This document shows, piece by piece, positions 25,120 through 34,600 of a DNA stretch of 64,000 nucleotides (the stretch's first letter is position 1; each line of letters opens with the position of its first letter). Below the pieces are notes generated by a model that saw only the letters and a list, made by a program, of their open reading frames with translations, made no database searches and was not told the DNA's origin. Position numbers and translations under genes: made by a program. Location: assembly GCA_023460535.1 (NCBI GenBank), contig JAEWPV010000002.1:41664-105663 (forward strand), given 5' to 3'. The stretch is from Bacillota bacterium (GTDB taxonomy: Bacteria; Bacillota; Clostridia; Oscillospirales; Ruminococcaceae).

Positions 25120-26391
25120 ATGAGATACGCGAAAATTGGCATCTGTTTGCTCGCAATGCTACCTCTTTTAAGCGTCAGTTTATTTGCCGCCCCCTATGTC
25201 GAGGATTTCTCCGGTCCGCTGCCCGGAGAGTACTGCTCGGTTTACAACCTGATTCCGCTAGTAGACGATGTTGGCAAGACGCTTTATATCGAGGGCAAAA
25301 TAGACGACGAGAGCATGTATAGGCTTACACCGGAAAGCGCTTGCGGGGGCGTCGTCATATATACCACAGGCGTTCAGAATGTAAGAGTGGGGTTTTATTC
25401 GAGATATGGAATATACGCCGCGTACAATGCGGCGACCAATCGCTACGAGTATACTCATGGTGTTGTTTCTGGAAGAACAAAACGAATGAAATTTGATCAT
25501 GCAACCCAAACTATGTGTGTTCAGGATGAGAACATGCTTTACACCATGTTTTACGACTCAATACTGAGCTATCTACTCGTGCCCAACAATAATACGGCCC
25601 TAGGTGAGCACTATTATCCCTACTTTGGGGCGAACATCTACATATCACAGGATAACGTTTCTTATCTTCCGGTTATGTCGCGACCGATAACCTACAAAAC
25701 AGGGGCAGATATTTCAACTACAGAAACTACCGTATACTGTGAGTTGGAGGCGGCTGTACCGGCGGGTTACCGCTACATTAGGGTGGAGATGAACCGACCG
25801 ACCCATACTTATATGGAAGCATCACTAACAAGTCGAGTATCGGCAGAGGAGTCGTTTCAAGTATATCTGTCGAGGATTACCCTAAACGGTGATACAGTAA
25901 AAGTCTTAAGCGACAAGTCAACGTCCTCAAATCCTCCCACCTCCAGCCAATCTCCCGAGAAGATTGCTTCTGGGAGAGGGGAATCCGAAGGTCGAACAGG
26001 TGACTATTCGGCTAGTTATCAACCCGATGTCATCATTGGGGATATCGACGGCATAGGGTATCAACAGCCGGGTGCACGCCAGTCGAGCACCCAGCAGCCG
26101 AGCGCAGAGACCATCGAGCAGATATCCGACGAGGTACTTGCCGCCGAGATTGTGGGGGATACGGAACCCGGAGTGACAGCAAAAGACGAAGTTGTCAACG
26201 ACTTCAACGGTACGATAGCCGTCGAAAGTAAAACCTCTTCTACGCCCACCGGCTTTAACATAACGGAGGTAATCTGCCTTATCGTAGGCGCAATCGGAGT
26301 TGCAGCATTCACCTATTCGGTTACCAAACGTCGTACAAACAGTAAGGAGCAAATGCCGGCAGAAGGAGGCAAAACAAGTGCCAATAAATGA
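25120..26391 (+). CDS. Uncharacterised secreted protein with C-terminal membrane anchor
   Basis: A 423-residue protein of no family I recognise. It has a signal peptide (residues 1-23, ending LFAAP), a large extracellular part of about 250 residues rich in Tyr and beta-strand-like alternation (VRVGFYSRYGIYAAYNAATN, YYPYFGANIYISQDNVSYLP, GYRYIRVEMNRPTHTYMEAS), a low-complexity Ser/Gln/Pro linker (about 270-330), then an acidic stretch, and a C-terminal helix (VICLIVGAIGVAAFTYSV) with a short basic tail. The layout is that of a type I membrane protein with its main domain outside. The domain could be a jelly-roll or carbohydrate-binding fold, but this is a guess. It is 114 bases upstream of sppA on the same strand. 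Clear start ATG with AGGAGAA. Confidence 0.8.
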   Translation: MRYAKIGICLLAMLPLLSVSLFAAPYVEDFSGPLPGEYCSVYNLIPLVDDVGKTLYIEGKIDDESMYRLTPESACGGVVIYTTGVQNVRVGFYSRYGIYAAYNAATNRYEYTHGVVSGRTKRMKFDHATQTMCVQDENMLYTMFYDSILSYLLVPNNNTALGEHYYPYFGANIYISQDNVSYLPVMSRPITYKTGADISTTETTVYCELEAAVPAGYRYIRVEMNRPTHTYMEASLTSRVSAEESFQVYLSRITLNGDTVKVLSDKSTSSNPPTSSQSPEKIASGRGESEGRTGDYSASYQPDVIIGDIDGIGYQQPGARQSSTQQPSAETIEQISDEVLAAEIVGDTEPGVTAKDEVVNDFNGTIAVESKTSSTPTGFNITEVICLIVGAIGVAAFTYSVTKRRTNSKEQMPAEGGKTSANK

Positions 26392-26505
26392 ATTTGGTTG
26401 TATTATTTTAACACCGGGAGTATACTAATGGTGCCCGATTGCTGGTATCGGCGGGTTTTGCCACGCGTCGGGCCGGTTATTATACGATGATTGGAGAGGG
26501 ATATA

Positions 26506-27516
26506 TTGAACCCCGTAAGCGGATTTAACGTTTCGCAGCCCCCGCTTCCCCCGCAGCAGAAGAGTAAGAACAGGGCGATCATTGTTGTTGCGATTGTCTT
26601 GGCAGGTTTAATTGTTATTGGCATTGTTGCAGGGATTGGCATTGCACTCAGCAACATGGCGGGTGCAACCGTTGGTACCGGCGGTATCGATGTAGTGTAC
26701 ATTGAAGGCACTATTTCAGCGGACACTTCATCCAATAGTATGTGGTCCACTCAGGTATACAACCAGACCTATACCATGAACACCATTAAGAGTTTAATTG
26801 AGGACCCAACTAGCGAGGCGATTCTGTTATATGTCAATACCCCGGGTGGGTCGGTTTACGAGACCGACGAGGTATATTTAAAGCTGCTGGAATACAAAGA
26901 AACCGGCAGACCCGTTTACGCATATTTTGCACAGACCGCGGCATCGGGCGGATACTACATCGCCTGCGCGGCGGATAAGGTGTACTGCAACCGCAACACG
27001 CTTACCGGTTCCATTGGTGTCATCTACGGCACGTATCTTGATGTATCGGAGTTTCTTTCAAACTATGGCGTTCGCACAAACACCTTTACCTCAGGAGCGA
27101 ACAAATCCATGGGCAGCAGCTACGAGCCGATGACCGAGCAGCAAAAGGCAATCTTTCAATCGTTGGTACAAGAGGCGTACGAACAGTTTGTGGATGTTGT
27201 GGCGACAGGAAGAAAGATGCAAAAAAGTGCAATCTATCCCTTGGCGGACGGCAGGGTATACACCGCCAAGCAGGCGCTTGAAGCAGGACTTGTGGATGAG
27301 ATTGCAACCTACGAAACTGCGCTTGCGTCCATCAAGGAGGCATTGGGAGACCCCCAGATGGCTGTGAATGACCACAAACGGTCGGTCTCTGTTTCCTTCT
27401 CGTCTCTATTTAGCATGCTCTCTAAGATTCGCGGTCAGAGCGAGGCGGAGGTCATTTTGGATGCGGTTACCGCATATAATAAAACGGGGTATTATTGCGC
27501 GGAGCTTGCGCAGTAG
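26506..27516 (+). CDS. sppA: Signal peptide peptidase SppA (36-kDa type, S49)
   Basis: Membrane-anchored serine protease that degrades leftover signal peptides and, in Bacillus, helps resist antibacterial peptides. One N-terminal helix (IIVVAIVLAGLIVIGIVAG) precedes the external catalytic domain. The Ser/Lys dyad is visible: Ser about 147 in TAASGGYYIA and Lys about 200 in GANKSMGS, nearly the same positions as in Bacillus SppA. NTPGGSVYETDE and TGSIGVIYG are further family motifs. The TTG at 26506 is preferred because GGAGAGG lies seven bases upstream; a TTG at 26491 would overlap that site. The 336 residues fit the short monomeric type that oligomerises. Confidence 0.93.
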   Translation: MNPVSGFNVSQPPLPPQQKSKNRAIIVVAIVLAGLIVIGIVAGIGIALSNMAGATVGTGGIDVVYIEGTISADTSSNSMWSTQVYNQTYTMNTIKSLIEDPTSEAILLYVNTPGGSVYETDEVYLKLLEYKETGRPVYAYFAQTAASGGYYIACAADKVYCNRNTLTGSIGVIYGTYLDVSEFLSNYGVRTNTFTSGANKSMGSSYEPMTEQQKAIFQSLVQEAYEQFVDVVATGRKMQKSAIYPLADGRVYTAKQALEAGLVDEIATYETALASIKEALGDPQMAVNDHKRSVSVSFSSLFSMLSKIRGQSEAEVILDAVTAYNKTGYYCAELAQ

Positions 27517-27555
27517 CTTTCTCCTTACTCTGCAGACCGGTTGGGAGGCGTCGAC

Positions 27556-27843
27556 ATGGTGCGCGTGACGGTCAGTGACCTGCGGCATAAGGACGTAGTT
27601 AACATTAAGGACGGTTCTCGCCTAGGCTGCGTATGTGACGTGGAGCTTGATCTAAGCTGTGCAAAGGTTTTGGCGCTTATTATCTACGGCAGACCGCGGT
27701 GGTTCGGGCTGTTTGGGCGGGAGGACGACCTGTTCATCGGGCTGGATAACATCAAGGTTGTGGGTGAGGATACGATTTTAGTCAGCTTTGAGTGCCCCGC
27801 AAGAGCAAAGGGCAAGCGAAAGTTTAGTATTTTCGAGAATTAG
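27556..27843 (+). CDS. YlmC/YmxH family PRC-barrel protein
   Basis: A 95-residue protein with a single PRC-barrel domain (VSDLRHKDVVNIKDGSRLG, DVELDLSCAKVLALIIYG, DDLFIGLDNIKVVGEDTILV). Homologues in endospore formers are called YlmC/YmxH sporulation proteins; the function is unknown beyond association with sporulation. The ATG at 27556 has GGGAGG at nine bases; a TTG at 27541 overlaps that site. It is 39 bases behind sppA and likely co-transcribed. This is one of the few sporulation-linked genes in the window. Confidence 0.88.
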   Translation: MVRVTVSDLRHKDVVNIKDGSRLGCVCDVELDLSCAKVLALIIYGRPRWFGLFGREDDLFIGLDNIKVVGEDTILVSFECPARAKGKRKFSIFEN

Positions 27844-27867
27844 CCCCGCAAAAACAAGCATAACGTC

Positions 27868-27896
27868 TTGCTTTTTGGGTTATGACATGGTACAAT
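27868..27896 (+). promoter_or_regulatory. Promoter of rpsB
   Basis: -35 TTGCTT (27868-27873), 17-bp spacer, -10 TACAAT (27891-27896). It gives a leader of about 115 nt. Confidence 0.65.
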
Positions 27897-27911
27897 AAAG
27901 CGTCCAATAAT

Positions 27912-28000
27912 ACACACGTCCCACAATTGGCACGGTGGTGCCGCAGGAAACTGCGGCTTCGTGGCAAGATGCGTAGGACGGCGGGTAAAAAACCAAAATT
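27912..28000 (+). promoter_or_regulatory. Structured rpsB leader (candidate S2 autoregulation site)
   Basis: A strong hairpin GCCGCAG-GAAA-CTGCGGC (about 27939-27956) with a GNRA tetraloop is flanked by TGGCACG/CGTGGCA (one mismatch) and by GTCC/GGAC further out, making a nested multi-stem fold before the AGGAGGA at 28001. Such leaders often bind the encoded ribosomal protein; the class was not identified. Confidence 0.45.
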
Positions 28001-28016
28001 AGGAGGAAACAATTTA

Positions 28017-28751
28017 ATGGCAGTAGTATCCATGAAACAGCTTCTTGAAGCCGGTGTACATTTCGGTCACCAGACAAGAAGATGGAACCCCAAAATGGCG
28101 CCTTACATCTTTACCGAGCGCAACGGCATCTACATCATCGATCTGCAAAAGACGGTAAGAAAGCTGGAAGAGGCGTATTCCTTTGTTCGTGATACCGTGG
28201 CAAGCGGTCACACAATCCTGTTTGTCGGCACCAAGAAGCAGGCGCAGGACTCGATTCGCGACGAGGCGGAGAGAGCAGGCATCCATTTTGTTAACGCTCG
28301 CTGGCTGGGCGGTATGCTCACCAACTTTAAGACCATCCGCCGCCGCATCGGTCGTCTGACCCAGCTTCGCAAGATGCAGGAAGACGGCACCTTCGATGCG
28401 CTCCCCAAGAAAGAGGTTATCAAGCTCAACCTTGAGATTGAGAAGCTCGAGAAGTTCCTCGGCGGTATAAAGAATATGGACAGACTGCCCGGCGCGCTGT
28501 TCATCGTTGACCCCCGCAAGGAGAAGATTGCCGTAGCAGAAGCAAAGAAGCTCGGTATTCCGATCGTTGCTATCGTTGACACCAACTGCGACCCGGACGA
28601 GATCGACTACATCATCCCCGGAAACGATGACGCCATCCGTGCGGTTAAGCTGATTTCCGGTGCCATGGCAAGCGCCGTGCTTGAGGGCAGACAGGGCGCT
28701 GAGACCGAAGAGGCGGCTGCACAGGAAGCAGCGGCTGCTGACGCAGAGTAG
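28017..28751 (+). CDS. rpsB: 30S ribosomal protein S2
   Basis: Ribosomal protein of 244 residues located at the head-body junction of the 30S subunit. Family motifs: MKQLLEAGVHFGHQTRRWNPKM, first part at the N-terminus, NARWLGGMLTNFKTI, and AVAEAKKLGIPIVAIVDTNCDPD, first part. The C-terminal tail is Ala/Glu-rich. The ATG at 28017 behind AGGAGGA is the family start; longer frames run into the leader. It precedes tsf, as in most bacteria, with a partial terminator between them. Confidence 0.98.
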   Translation: MAVVSMKQLLEAGVHFGHQTRRWNPKMAPYIFTERNGIYIIDLQKTVRKLEEAYSFVRDTVASGHTILFVGTKKQAQDSIRDEAERAGIHFVNARWLGGMLTNFKTIRRRIGRLTQLRKMQEDGTFDALPKKEVIKLNLEIEKLEKFLGGIKNMDRLPGALFIVDPRKEKIAVAEAKKLGIPIVAIVDTNCDPDEIDYIIPGNDDAIRAVKLISGAMASAVLEGRQGAETEEAAAQEAAAADAE

Positions 28752-28763
28752 TATCTTATAAAC

Positions 28764-28797
28764 AATGCCCGCGCTCGTTTGCACGGGCATTCCTTTT
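28764..28797 (+). terminator. Intercistronic hairpin between rpsB and tsf
   Basis: AATGCCCG pairs with CGGGCATT over a 12-base loop, followed by CCTTTT. The U-run is short, so it probably reduces rather than stops transcription into tsf or protects the rpsB 3' end. Confidence 0.65.
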
Positions 28798-28837
28798 AGA
28801 TAGTACATTCAATTGAATTGAAAGGATGATATATACT

Positions 28838-29752
28838 ATGGCTTTTACCGCAAAGGATGTTGCATTGCTGCGTGAGAAAACCGGCTGCGGCATGATGGAT
28901 TGCAAAAAGGCACTGACCGATTCTAACGGAGACATGGAGAAGGCGACCGAGCTTCTTCGCGAAAAGGGTCTTGCCGCCGCAACCAAAAAGGCGGGCAGAA
29001 TTGCCGCCGAGGGTCTTGTTTATGCCGCGGTTAACGAGGCAAAAAACGTGGGTGTTGTCATTGAGATTAACGCCGAGACCGACTTTGTTGCTAAGAACGA
29101 CAGTTTTGTCGAGTTTGTTAAGACCTGTGCGGATACCGTTCTTGAGCAGAACCCCGCAGATGTAGACGCTCTTGCCGAGTGCAAGGTAGCGGGCGGAACC
29201 GATACCGTCGCTGACGTACTGCGCGAGAAGATTCTTACCATCGGCGAGAACATGAAGATTCGTCGCTTTGCCAGAGCAGAAGGTGCGTTAACCACCTATG
29301 TACATGGCGGCGGAAGAATTGGTGTTATGGTGACGTTTGATACAACCCCCGAGATTGCTGCAAAGCCCGAGTTTGAGGCGTATGCCAAGGACGTTGCGAT
29401 GCAGGTCGCGGCAGCTACCCCCACCTATCTCAATAAAGAAGCGGTTCCTACCGAGGAGATTGAGAAGGAGAAAGAGATTCTTACCGCGCAGGCGATTAAC
29501 GAAGGCAAGCCCGCCGCGATTGCTGAGAAGATGGTTATGGGACGAATTGCCAAGTACTACAAAGAGGTTTGCCTGGTTGAGCAGCCCTTTGTTAAGAACG
29601 GTGACCTTACGGTTAGCCAGTACACCGATAATGTCGGCAAGGAGCTGGGCGGCAAGATTACCGTTACCGGATTCGTTCGCTTTGAAAAGGGCGAGGGGAT
29701 TGAGAAGCGTCAGGATAACTTTGCCGACGAAGTTGCCGGCATGGTGAAATAA
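28838..29752 (+). CDS. tsf: Translation elongation factor Ts
   Basis: Nucleotide exchange factor for EF-Tu, 304 residues. N-terminal UBA-like domain with VALLREKTGCGMMDCKKAL, the TDFVAKN motif that touches EF-Tu, and the core repeats including GRIGVMVTFDT and MQVAAATPTYL. Start ATG at 28838 (MAFTAKD) is the family start; an in-frame ATG four codons earlier sits on top of the ribosome binding site AAAGGA. Terminator at 29778. Confidence 0.97.
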   Translation: MAFTAKDVALLREKTGCGMMDCKKALTDSNGDMEKATELLREKGLAAATKKAGRIAAEGLVYAAVNEAKNVGVVIEINAETDFVAKNDSFVEFVKTCADTVLEQNPADVDALAECKVAGGTDTVADVLREKILTIGENMKIRRFARAEGALTTYVHGGGRIGVMVTFDTTPEIAAKPEFEAYAKDVAMQVAAATPTYLNKEAVPTEEIEKEKEILTAQAINEGKPAAIAEKMVMGRIAKYYKEVCLVEQPFVKNGDLTVSQYTDNVGKELGGKITVTGFVRFEKGEGIEKRQDNFADEVAGMVK

Positions 29753-29777
29753 TCTGCTTTTTTCACAAGAATAAAGA

Positions 29778-29816
29778 AGTCCCTGGATGTAAAAACGCAT
29801 TCAGGGACTATTTTTG
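29778..29816 (+). terminator. Terminator of rpsB-tsf
   Basis: AGTCCCTG pairs with CAGGGACT, with ATG/CAT continuing the stem, then ATTTTTG. Confidence 0.88.
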
Positions 29817-30039
29817 TGCTTTGATGAAGTATTTTAAGGGTAAAGACACACAACTTCTTTATACAGGTTACATATTTAACATAAAACCTTTGTGCAGAAT
29901 TAAGTCAACTAATGAAAACCTGCCGCTGTTTTTGCCAAAAACCGCCTGATTGTTATGTTTGTGTGGTTATATTGTGCCCTTTTTCCGTGAAATAATTGTT
30001 GAATTGGCAATATTATGTTAAATAATTTGCTGAATTGTA
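29817..30039. other. A/T-rich intergenic stretch
   Basis: Between the tsf terminator and the next promoter. No gene, hairpin or known RNA was recognised. Confidence 0.4.
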
Positions 30040-30068
30040 TTGACCTGTCAGGAAAGCTGTTGTAATAT
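30040..30068 (+). promoter_or_regulatory. Promoter of the DUF187/GH10-like lipoprotein gene
   Basis: -35 TTGACC (30040-30045), 17-bp spacer, -10 TAATAT (30063-30068), followed 50 bases later by the TTG start. Confidence 0.7.
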
Positions 30069-30119
30069 ATTAAATGTATAAGTATACGTCTATACACCAG
30101 AAAGAAAGGTGAGTTTCCT

Positions 30120-31616
30120 TTGAATAAACGCAACAGAGTCTTTCTCCTGTTCATGGCGGTGCTTATGCTGTGCTCCTGCACCTACAATATGACGATAACG
30201 CCCTCTGCCGCCCCATCCGACGACGCTTCGTCTTCCTTAGACGGTACATCCTCCGAGCGTTATCCCCCCGAGAAGCCCGCGTTTAACGAAAGTCTGCCTG
30301 CCCAAGATGGTGGTGAGCTTTCATCGAACGCGCAGTCCGATGCTTCTGGCGGGCAATCATCTACTCAAACCGGCACGCAGTCCTCGTCCGAGGCGTCCTC
30401 CTCTAAGGCAACATCTTCGAAGGACGCTTCCTCCCAAGCTTCGTCCTCCAAGGCAGCATCCTCTGTGCAAGCATCTTCTGAGGCACAGTCTCCGGCAAAA
30501 ACTACCGCCCCCGCCAACGAACTGCGGGCGGTGTGGATATCATATCTTGATTTAGAAACCATGTTAAAGGGAAAAAATGAGTCGGGGGCGCAATCGGCCA
30601 TCGACAAGGCGTTTAACAATGTGGTAAACCGGTCCATGAACGCGGTAATTTTGCAGGTGCGTCCGTTTGCCGACGCGCTGTACCAGTCAAACTATTTCCC
30701 GTGGTCGCGTATCCTGACGGGCACACAGGGAAAAGACCCGGGCTATGACCCGCTGGAGCTTATGGTTGCCAGCGCACGGGCAAGGGGACTGGAGATTCAT
30801 GTGTGGATTAACCCCTATCGCATTCTAACATCAACCAGCTATTCCAACCTCGCAAGCGGTCACATCGCGCGAGAGTGGAACGCGGCGGGTAACGATTATA
30901 CGATAGCAGTAGACGGAAAAGGCATCTTCTTTAACCCCGCGCGCAAGCAGGTACGCGACCTGATTGTGGATGGGGTGACCGAACTTGTAGCGAACTACGA
31001 TATCGACGGCGTTCACTATGACGACTATTTCTACCCCACAACCGCTTCTTCGTTTGACAGCAAGGCGTACAACGAGTACAAGGCGGGCGGCGGAGGTAAA
31101 TCGCTTTCTGCGTGGCGGATGGAAAACGTGAACAAGTTGATTTCAGCCACCTATTCCGCGGTAAAGGCAGTCGATTCGTCGGTGCAGTTTGGTGTCAGCC
31201 CCAACGGCAACATCGACCAAAACTACTCAACACTGTATGCCGACGTGAAAACATGGTGTAAAAACGAAGGCTATATTGATTATATCATGCCCCAGCTTTA
31301 CTATGGCTTTGAGAACGCCTCCTGCCCGTACGAGCAGACGCTCAAAGCGTGGAACGACATGATCACCGTAAAGGGTATCAAACTCTATCCCGGGCTTGCG
31401 GTTTATAAAATTGGCACAACCGACCAGTGGGCGGGTGCGGGCTCGCAGGAATGGCTTTCTACGACCACCATGCTTCGCCGTCAGGTTGCGTCGGCCAGAG
31501 CCTACTCAATGTACGACGGCTTTGCTCTATACCGATACGATTCATTCATAAACCCCGCGTCCTCGGTCGCGTCTCGGGTTGCGACGGAAATGGAAAACCT
31601 CAAAGCTGTTTTATAG
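30120..31616 (+). CDS. Lipoprotein with GH10-like (DUF187/YngK-type) glycosidase domain
   Basis: Surface lipoprotein of 498 residues. The signal peptide ends in LMLCSC (lipid-modified Cys at about 19-20). A Ser/Ala-rich, low-complexity spacer (about 25-130) with repeats of SSSKA/SSKDAS type lifts the domain off the membrane. Residues about 135-495 are a TIM-barrel-like DUF187 domain: ELRAVWISYLDLE, MNAVILQVRPFADALYQSNYFPWS, GLEIHVWINPYRI, DGVHYDDYFYP with paired acidic residues, VSPNGNIDQNY and YIDYIMPQLYYGFE. These proteins are thought to cleave cell-wall or surface glycans, but substrates are poorly known. TTG start behind AAAGGTGAG. The next gene carries a related, more diverged domain, suggesting a shared wall-remodelling task. 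Confidence 0.88.
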   Translation: MNKRNRVFLLFMAVLMLCSCTYNMTITPSAAPSDDASSSLDGTSSERYPPEKPAFNESLPAQDGGELSSNAQSDASGGQSSTQTGTQSSSEASSSKATSSKDASSQASSSKAASSVQASSEAQSPAKTTAPANELRAVWISYLDLETMLKGKNESGAQSAIDKAFNNVVNRSMNAVILQVRPFADALYQSNYFPWSRILTGTQGKDPGYDPLELMVASARARGLEIHVWINPYRILTSTSYSNLASGHIAREWNAAGNDYTIAVDGKGIFFNPARKQVRDLIVDGVTELVANYDIDGVHYDDYFYPTTASSFDSKAYNEYKAGGGGKSLSAWRMENVNKLISATYSAVKAVDSSVQFGVSPNGNIDQNYSTLYADVKTWCKNEGYIDYIMPQLYYGFENASCPYEQTLKAWNDMITVKGIKLYPGLAVYKIGTTDQWAGAGSQEWLSTTTMLRRQVASARAYSMYDGFALYRYDSFINPASSVASRVATEMENLKAVL

Positions 31617-31659
31617 TCTATCGGCGCTTATGCGCATCCGAATACAGGGGGACGAATAA

Positions 31660-34600
31660 ATGACGAGAACCAAGAAACGAAACCGAATTTTAGGCGCAGT
31701 TGTGGGGATCAGCTTTTTAGTTATCACCCTGTTTGCGGGCGTGTATGCCTTGGCAATGGACGGTTCATCCGTTCTGCCCCCGAGCATTATAAACGCAAAC
31801 GACAGCAAGGTAAATTCGGAGGAGCCATCCGACGCGCCGGAGGAACAAGAACCACAGCCCGAGCCCGAGCCGGAACCCGAGCCAGAACCGGTGTTTTCCC
31901 GCCCGAGTGAGATGCGCGCAGTATATCTTGTTCCGGGAGAGGATTTTATCCTAAATGGTACGACCTCTGCCACAACGGTGCAGGGCGAGATTGACGCTGC
32001 GATCCAAAGCGCGGTGAATATGGGGATGAACTCGGTTATTGTTGATCTGCGGTATGAAAACACCGTAATTTACAAATCCGAAATCTTCCGCTCCAAGGTA
32101 GGCGACTTCGACGCGCTGGAGTATCTGACCAAGCAGGCGGAGCAAAAGGGGCTGTACGTTTACGTCCTGTATGAGGCGTTAAGTATTCCGCTTGAGGATA
32201 AGATCATTACGACGGACAACATCAACGGCGACACGATTGATATTATGACCAAGGGTGTCAGAGAGGTCGTTGGGGGCTACAAGGTTGATGGCGTTATTAT
32301 AGAAAACTACTTCAACGAAACCACAGAGAATTCTTATGCCGCCTATGCGGAGTACGGGCTTTCGATGGGACTTGAAAACTATATGTACCAGAACACCGAG
32401 GCGGTTATCAAGTCGATTGCCGAGGCGGTGCGCAAAGAAAACCGAAACGTGCAGGTGGGAATTTCAACCACCAGCGTGTGGGCGAACAAGGAATCGAACG
32501 AGCAGGGCTCCGATACGTCTGCAACCTATCAGATGCTTTACGATGGGCACGCAGACGTAAAGAAGTACATAGAACAGGGTTATGTGGATTTTGTATCGGT
32601 CAAGGCGGCCGGTTCGCTGACCGACGGAGCGGTTCCGTTCTCTACAGTCATCAAATGGTGGGGCGAGCTCGCGCAGGAAAGCGGCATCCCGATGTATGTG
32701 GTGCACTCTGCAACCAAGGCTTGTACCGACAGCGCGGGTTGGAACAGCCCCGATCAGCTTACCCGTCAGATGATGGAGACGAAAACGGTTACCGGCTACA
32801 GCGGCAGTGCATTTAATTCCCTTAAGGCACTTTCTGCCGACCCCAAGGGCAGTACCGGCCTGTTAATAAAATACTTTAACAATCAGGTGCAGGAGGCACA
32901 TGTCCTTAAGGATTTGGCCATAACGCAGCCAACCAAAAAGACCTATACCACCGCCGAGCAGGTTGTTGCGTTCCAGGGCGCGACCGACCCGAACTTCCCC
33001 GTTACGCTCAACGGTGAGACACTTGAGCAGGATAAAAACGGTTACGTCGGCTACGAGGCAACGCTTTCGGCGGGCACCAACACCTTCGTGTTTAAGCACA
33101 AGGAAAAGACGGTAACCTATACTATAACGCGCGATGTACAGGTGCTCAAAGAGGTATATCCCGCCGGCTCCGTGTCCGCCATTGGCGGCTCGCAGCTGAC
33201 GGTAACCGCCGTGGCATACAGCACCGCAACGGTTAAGGCCACTCTGGGCAGCCAGACCATCACCTTAAAAGAGGATACAAACCTAGACGACTCGGATGAG
33301 AAGGACTCGAGCTACCGCCGCTTCATCGGCACCTTTACGATGCCGGAGGGTACAAGCTCGGTGCAGTCGCTTGGCACAGTCAAATTCTCGGCAAGTGCCG
33401 AAGGGTTTTCCGAATCGGCATCCGGCGCAAGCATCAAGGTCGCCGAGGCAATCTCCTACGACACCTCGGGCGGCAACGGCAGACAGCTTCAGGTTACGGC
33501 TACACAAGCCGAAACCTTCCCGACCAACACCATCAACGATTATTCTCACCCAGAATATCACCCGCTGCCGAAGGGAACGATTGAAAAGGCGGTAAGCGAT
33601 GCCATCAACTACTCCGACGGAAAAAGCTCGTTTACATACTACATCCTGTCCTCCGGTGTACGGGTGTACGCACAGGATATCAAGTTTATCGACGACTTGA
33701 GTCTGTCCGATAATAAAATTTCGGCGCTCACCGTAACCAATGACGGACGGTACACGACCGTCTCCTTAAGCATGAGCTGGCAGGTTCCGTACACCGTAAA
33801 CCTGTCAAACTCCCAGATGAAGATCTCGTTTAAGAACACCTCGTCAATTCCCGCAAATCTTGCTTCTCTAAGCAAAAACCCGTTGTTCTCCAGTGCCACT
33901 TGGTCGGGCTCCACGCTCACGCTCGGCATTAAAAACGGTGGTTTAATGGGCTATCAGGCCTCGTACAGCGGCACGACGCTTAACCTGAAGTTTAACAACC
34001 CAGCACCCATTCAGAGTGCCTCGAACAGCTACGGCTACACGTTAAGCGGCGCGCGAATTGTGCTTGATCCCGGTCACAACGACTCCGATCCGGGCGCACT
34101 CGGCTTCTATCCGAATATGCACGAGCGCGAGCTAAACCGTGCCATCGCCGCGAAGACCAGAGAGATTCTTCAAGGTCTTGGCGCGTCGGTTCAAGTCAAC
34201 CCTACGCCGTCAAGCTCTTCGCTTGCCGGGCGTATGGCGAATTCCTTATCATTTGAGCCGCATCTGCTGATATCCCTGCACTGTAACTCAGGCAGCGCGA
34301 GCGCGACGGGCACCGAGAGCTACTATTTTAACTCTTTCTCACAGCCGCTTGCGAGCAATGCAGCCAAACGGGTTTCTTCGTCCTTGGGCATTACGAACCG
34401 AGGAGCAAAGTTCTCCTACTTCTATATGACGCGCAGCTTTGCGTTCCCTGCAACGCTTACGGAGTACGGCTTTGTAAGCAACCGCTCGGAATATGAGCTG
34501 CTGGTCAGCTCCGCCGGACAAAACGCTGCGGCGCAGGGCACGGTTAAGGCAATCATCGATTTCTTTGCAAGCCGTTACGGCTCCTCCTCCACGGGCACCG

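Noticed and set aside
28014..28808. 264-codon antisense frame opposite rpsB
   Set aside because: Mirror of the rpsB codon pattern; no start signal and no protein-like motifs.
30350..30500. Short tandem-like DNA repeats suggesting a CRISPR or minisatellite
   Set aside because: They encode the Ser/Ala-rich spacer of the lipoprotein, with irregular units and no spacers.
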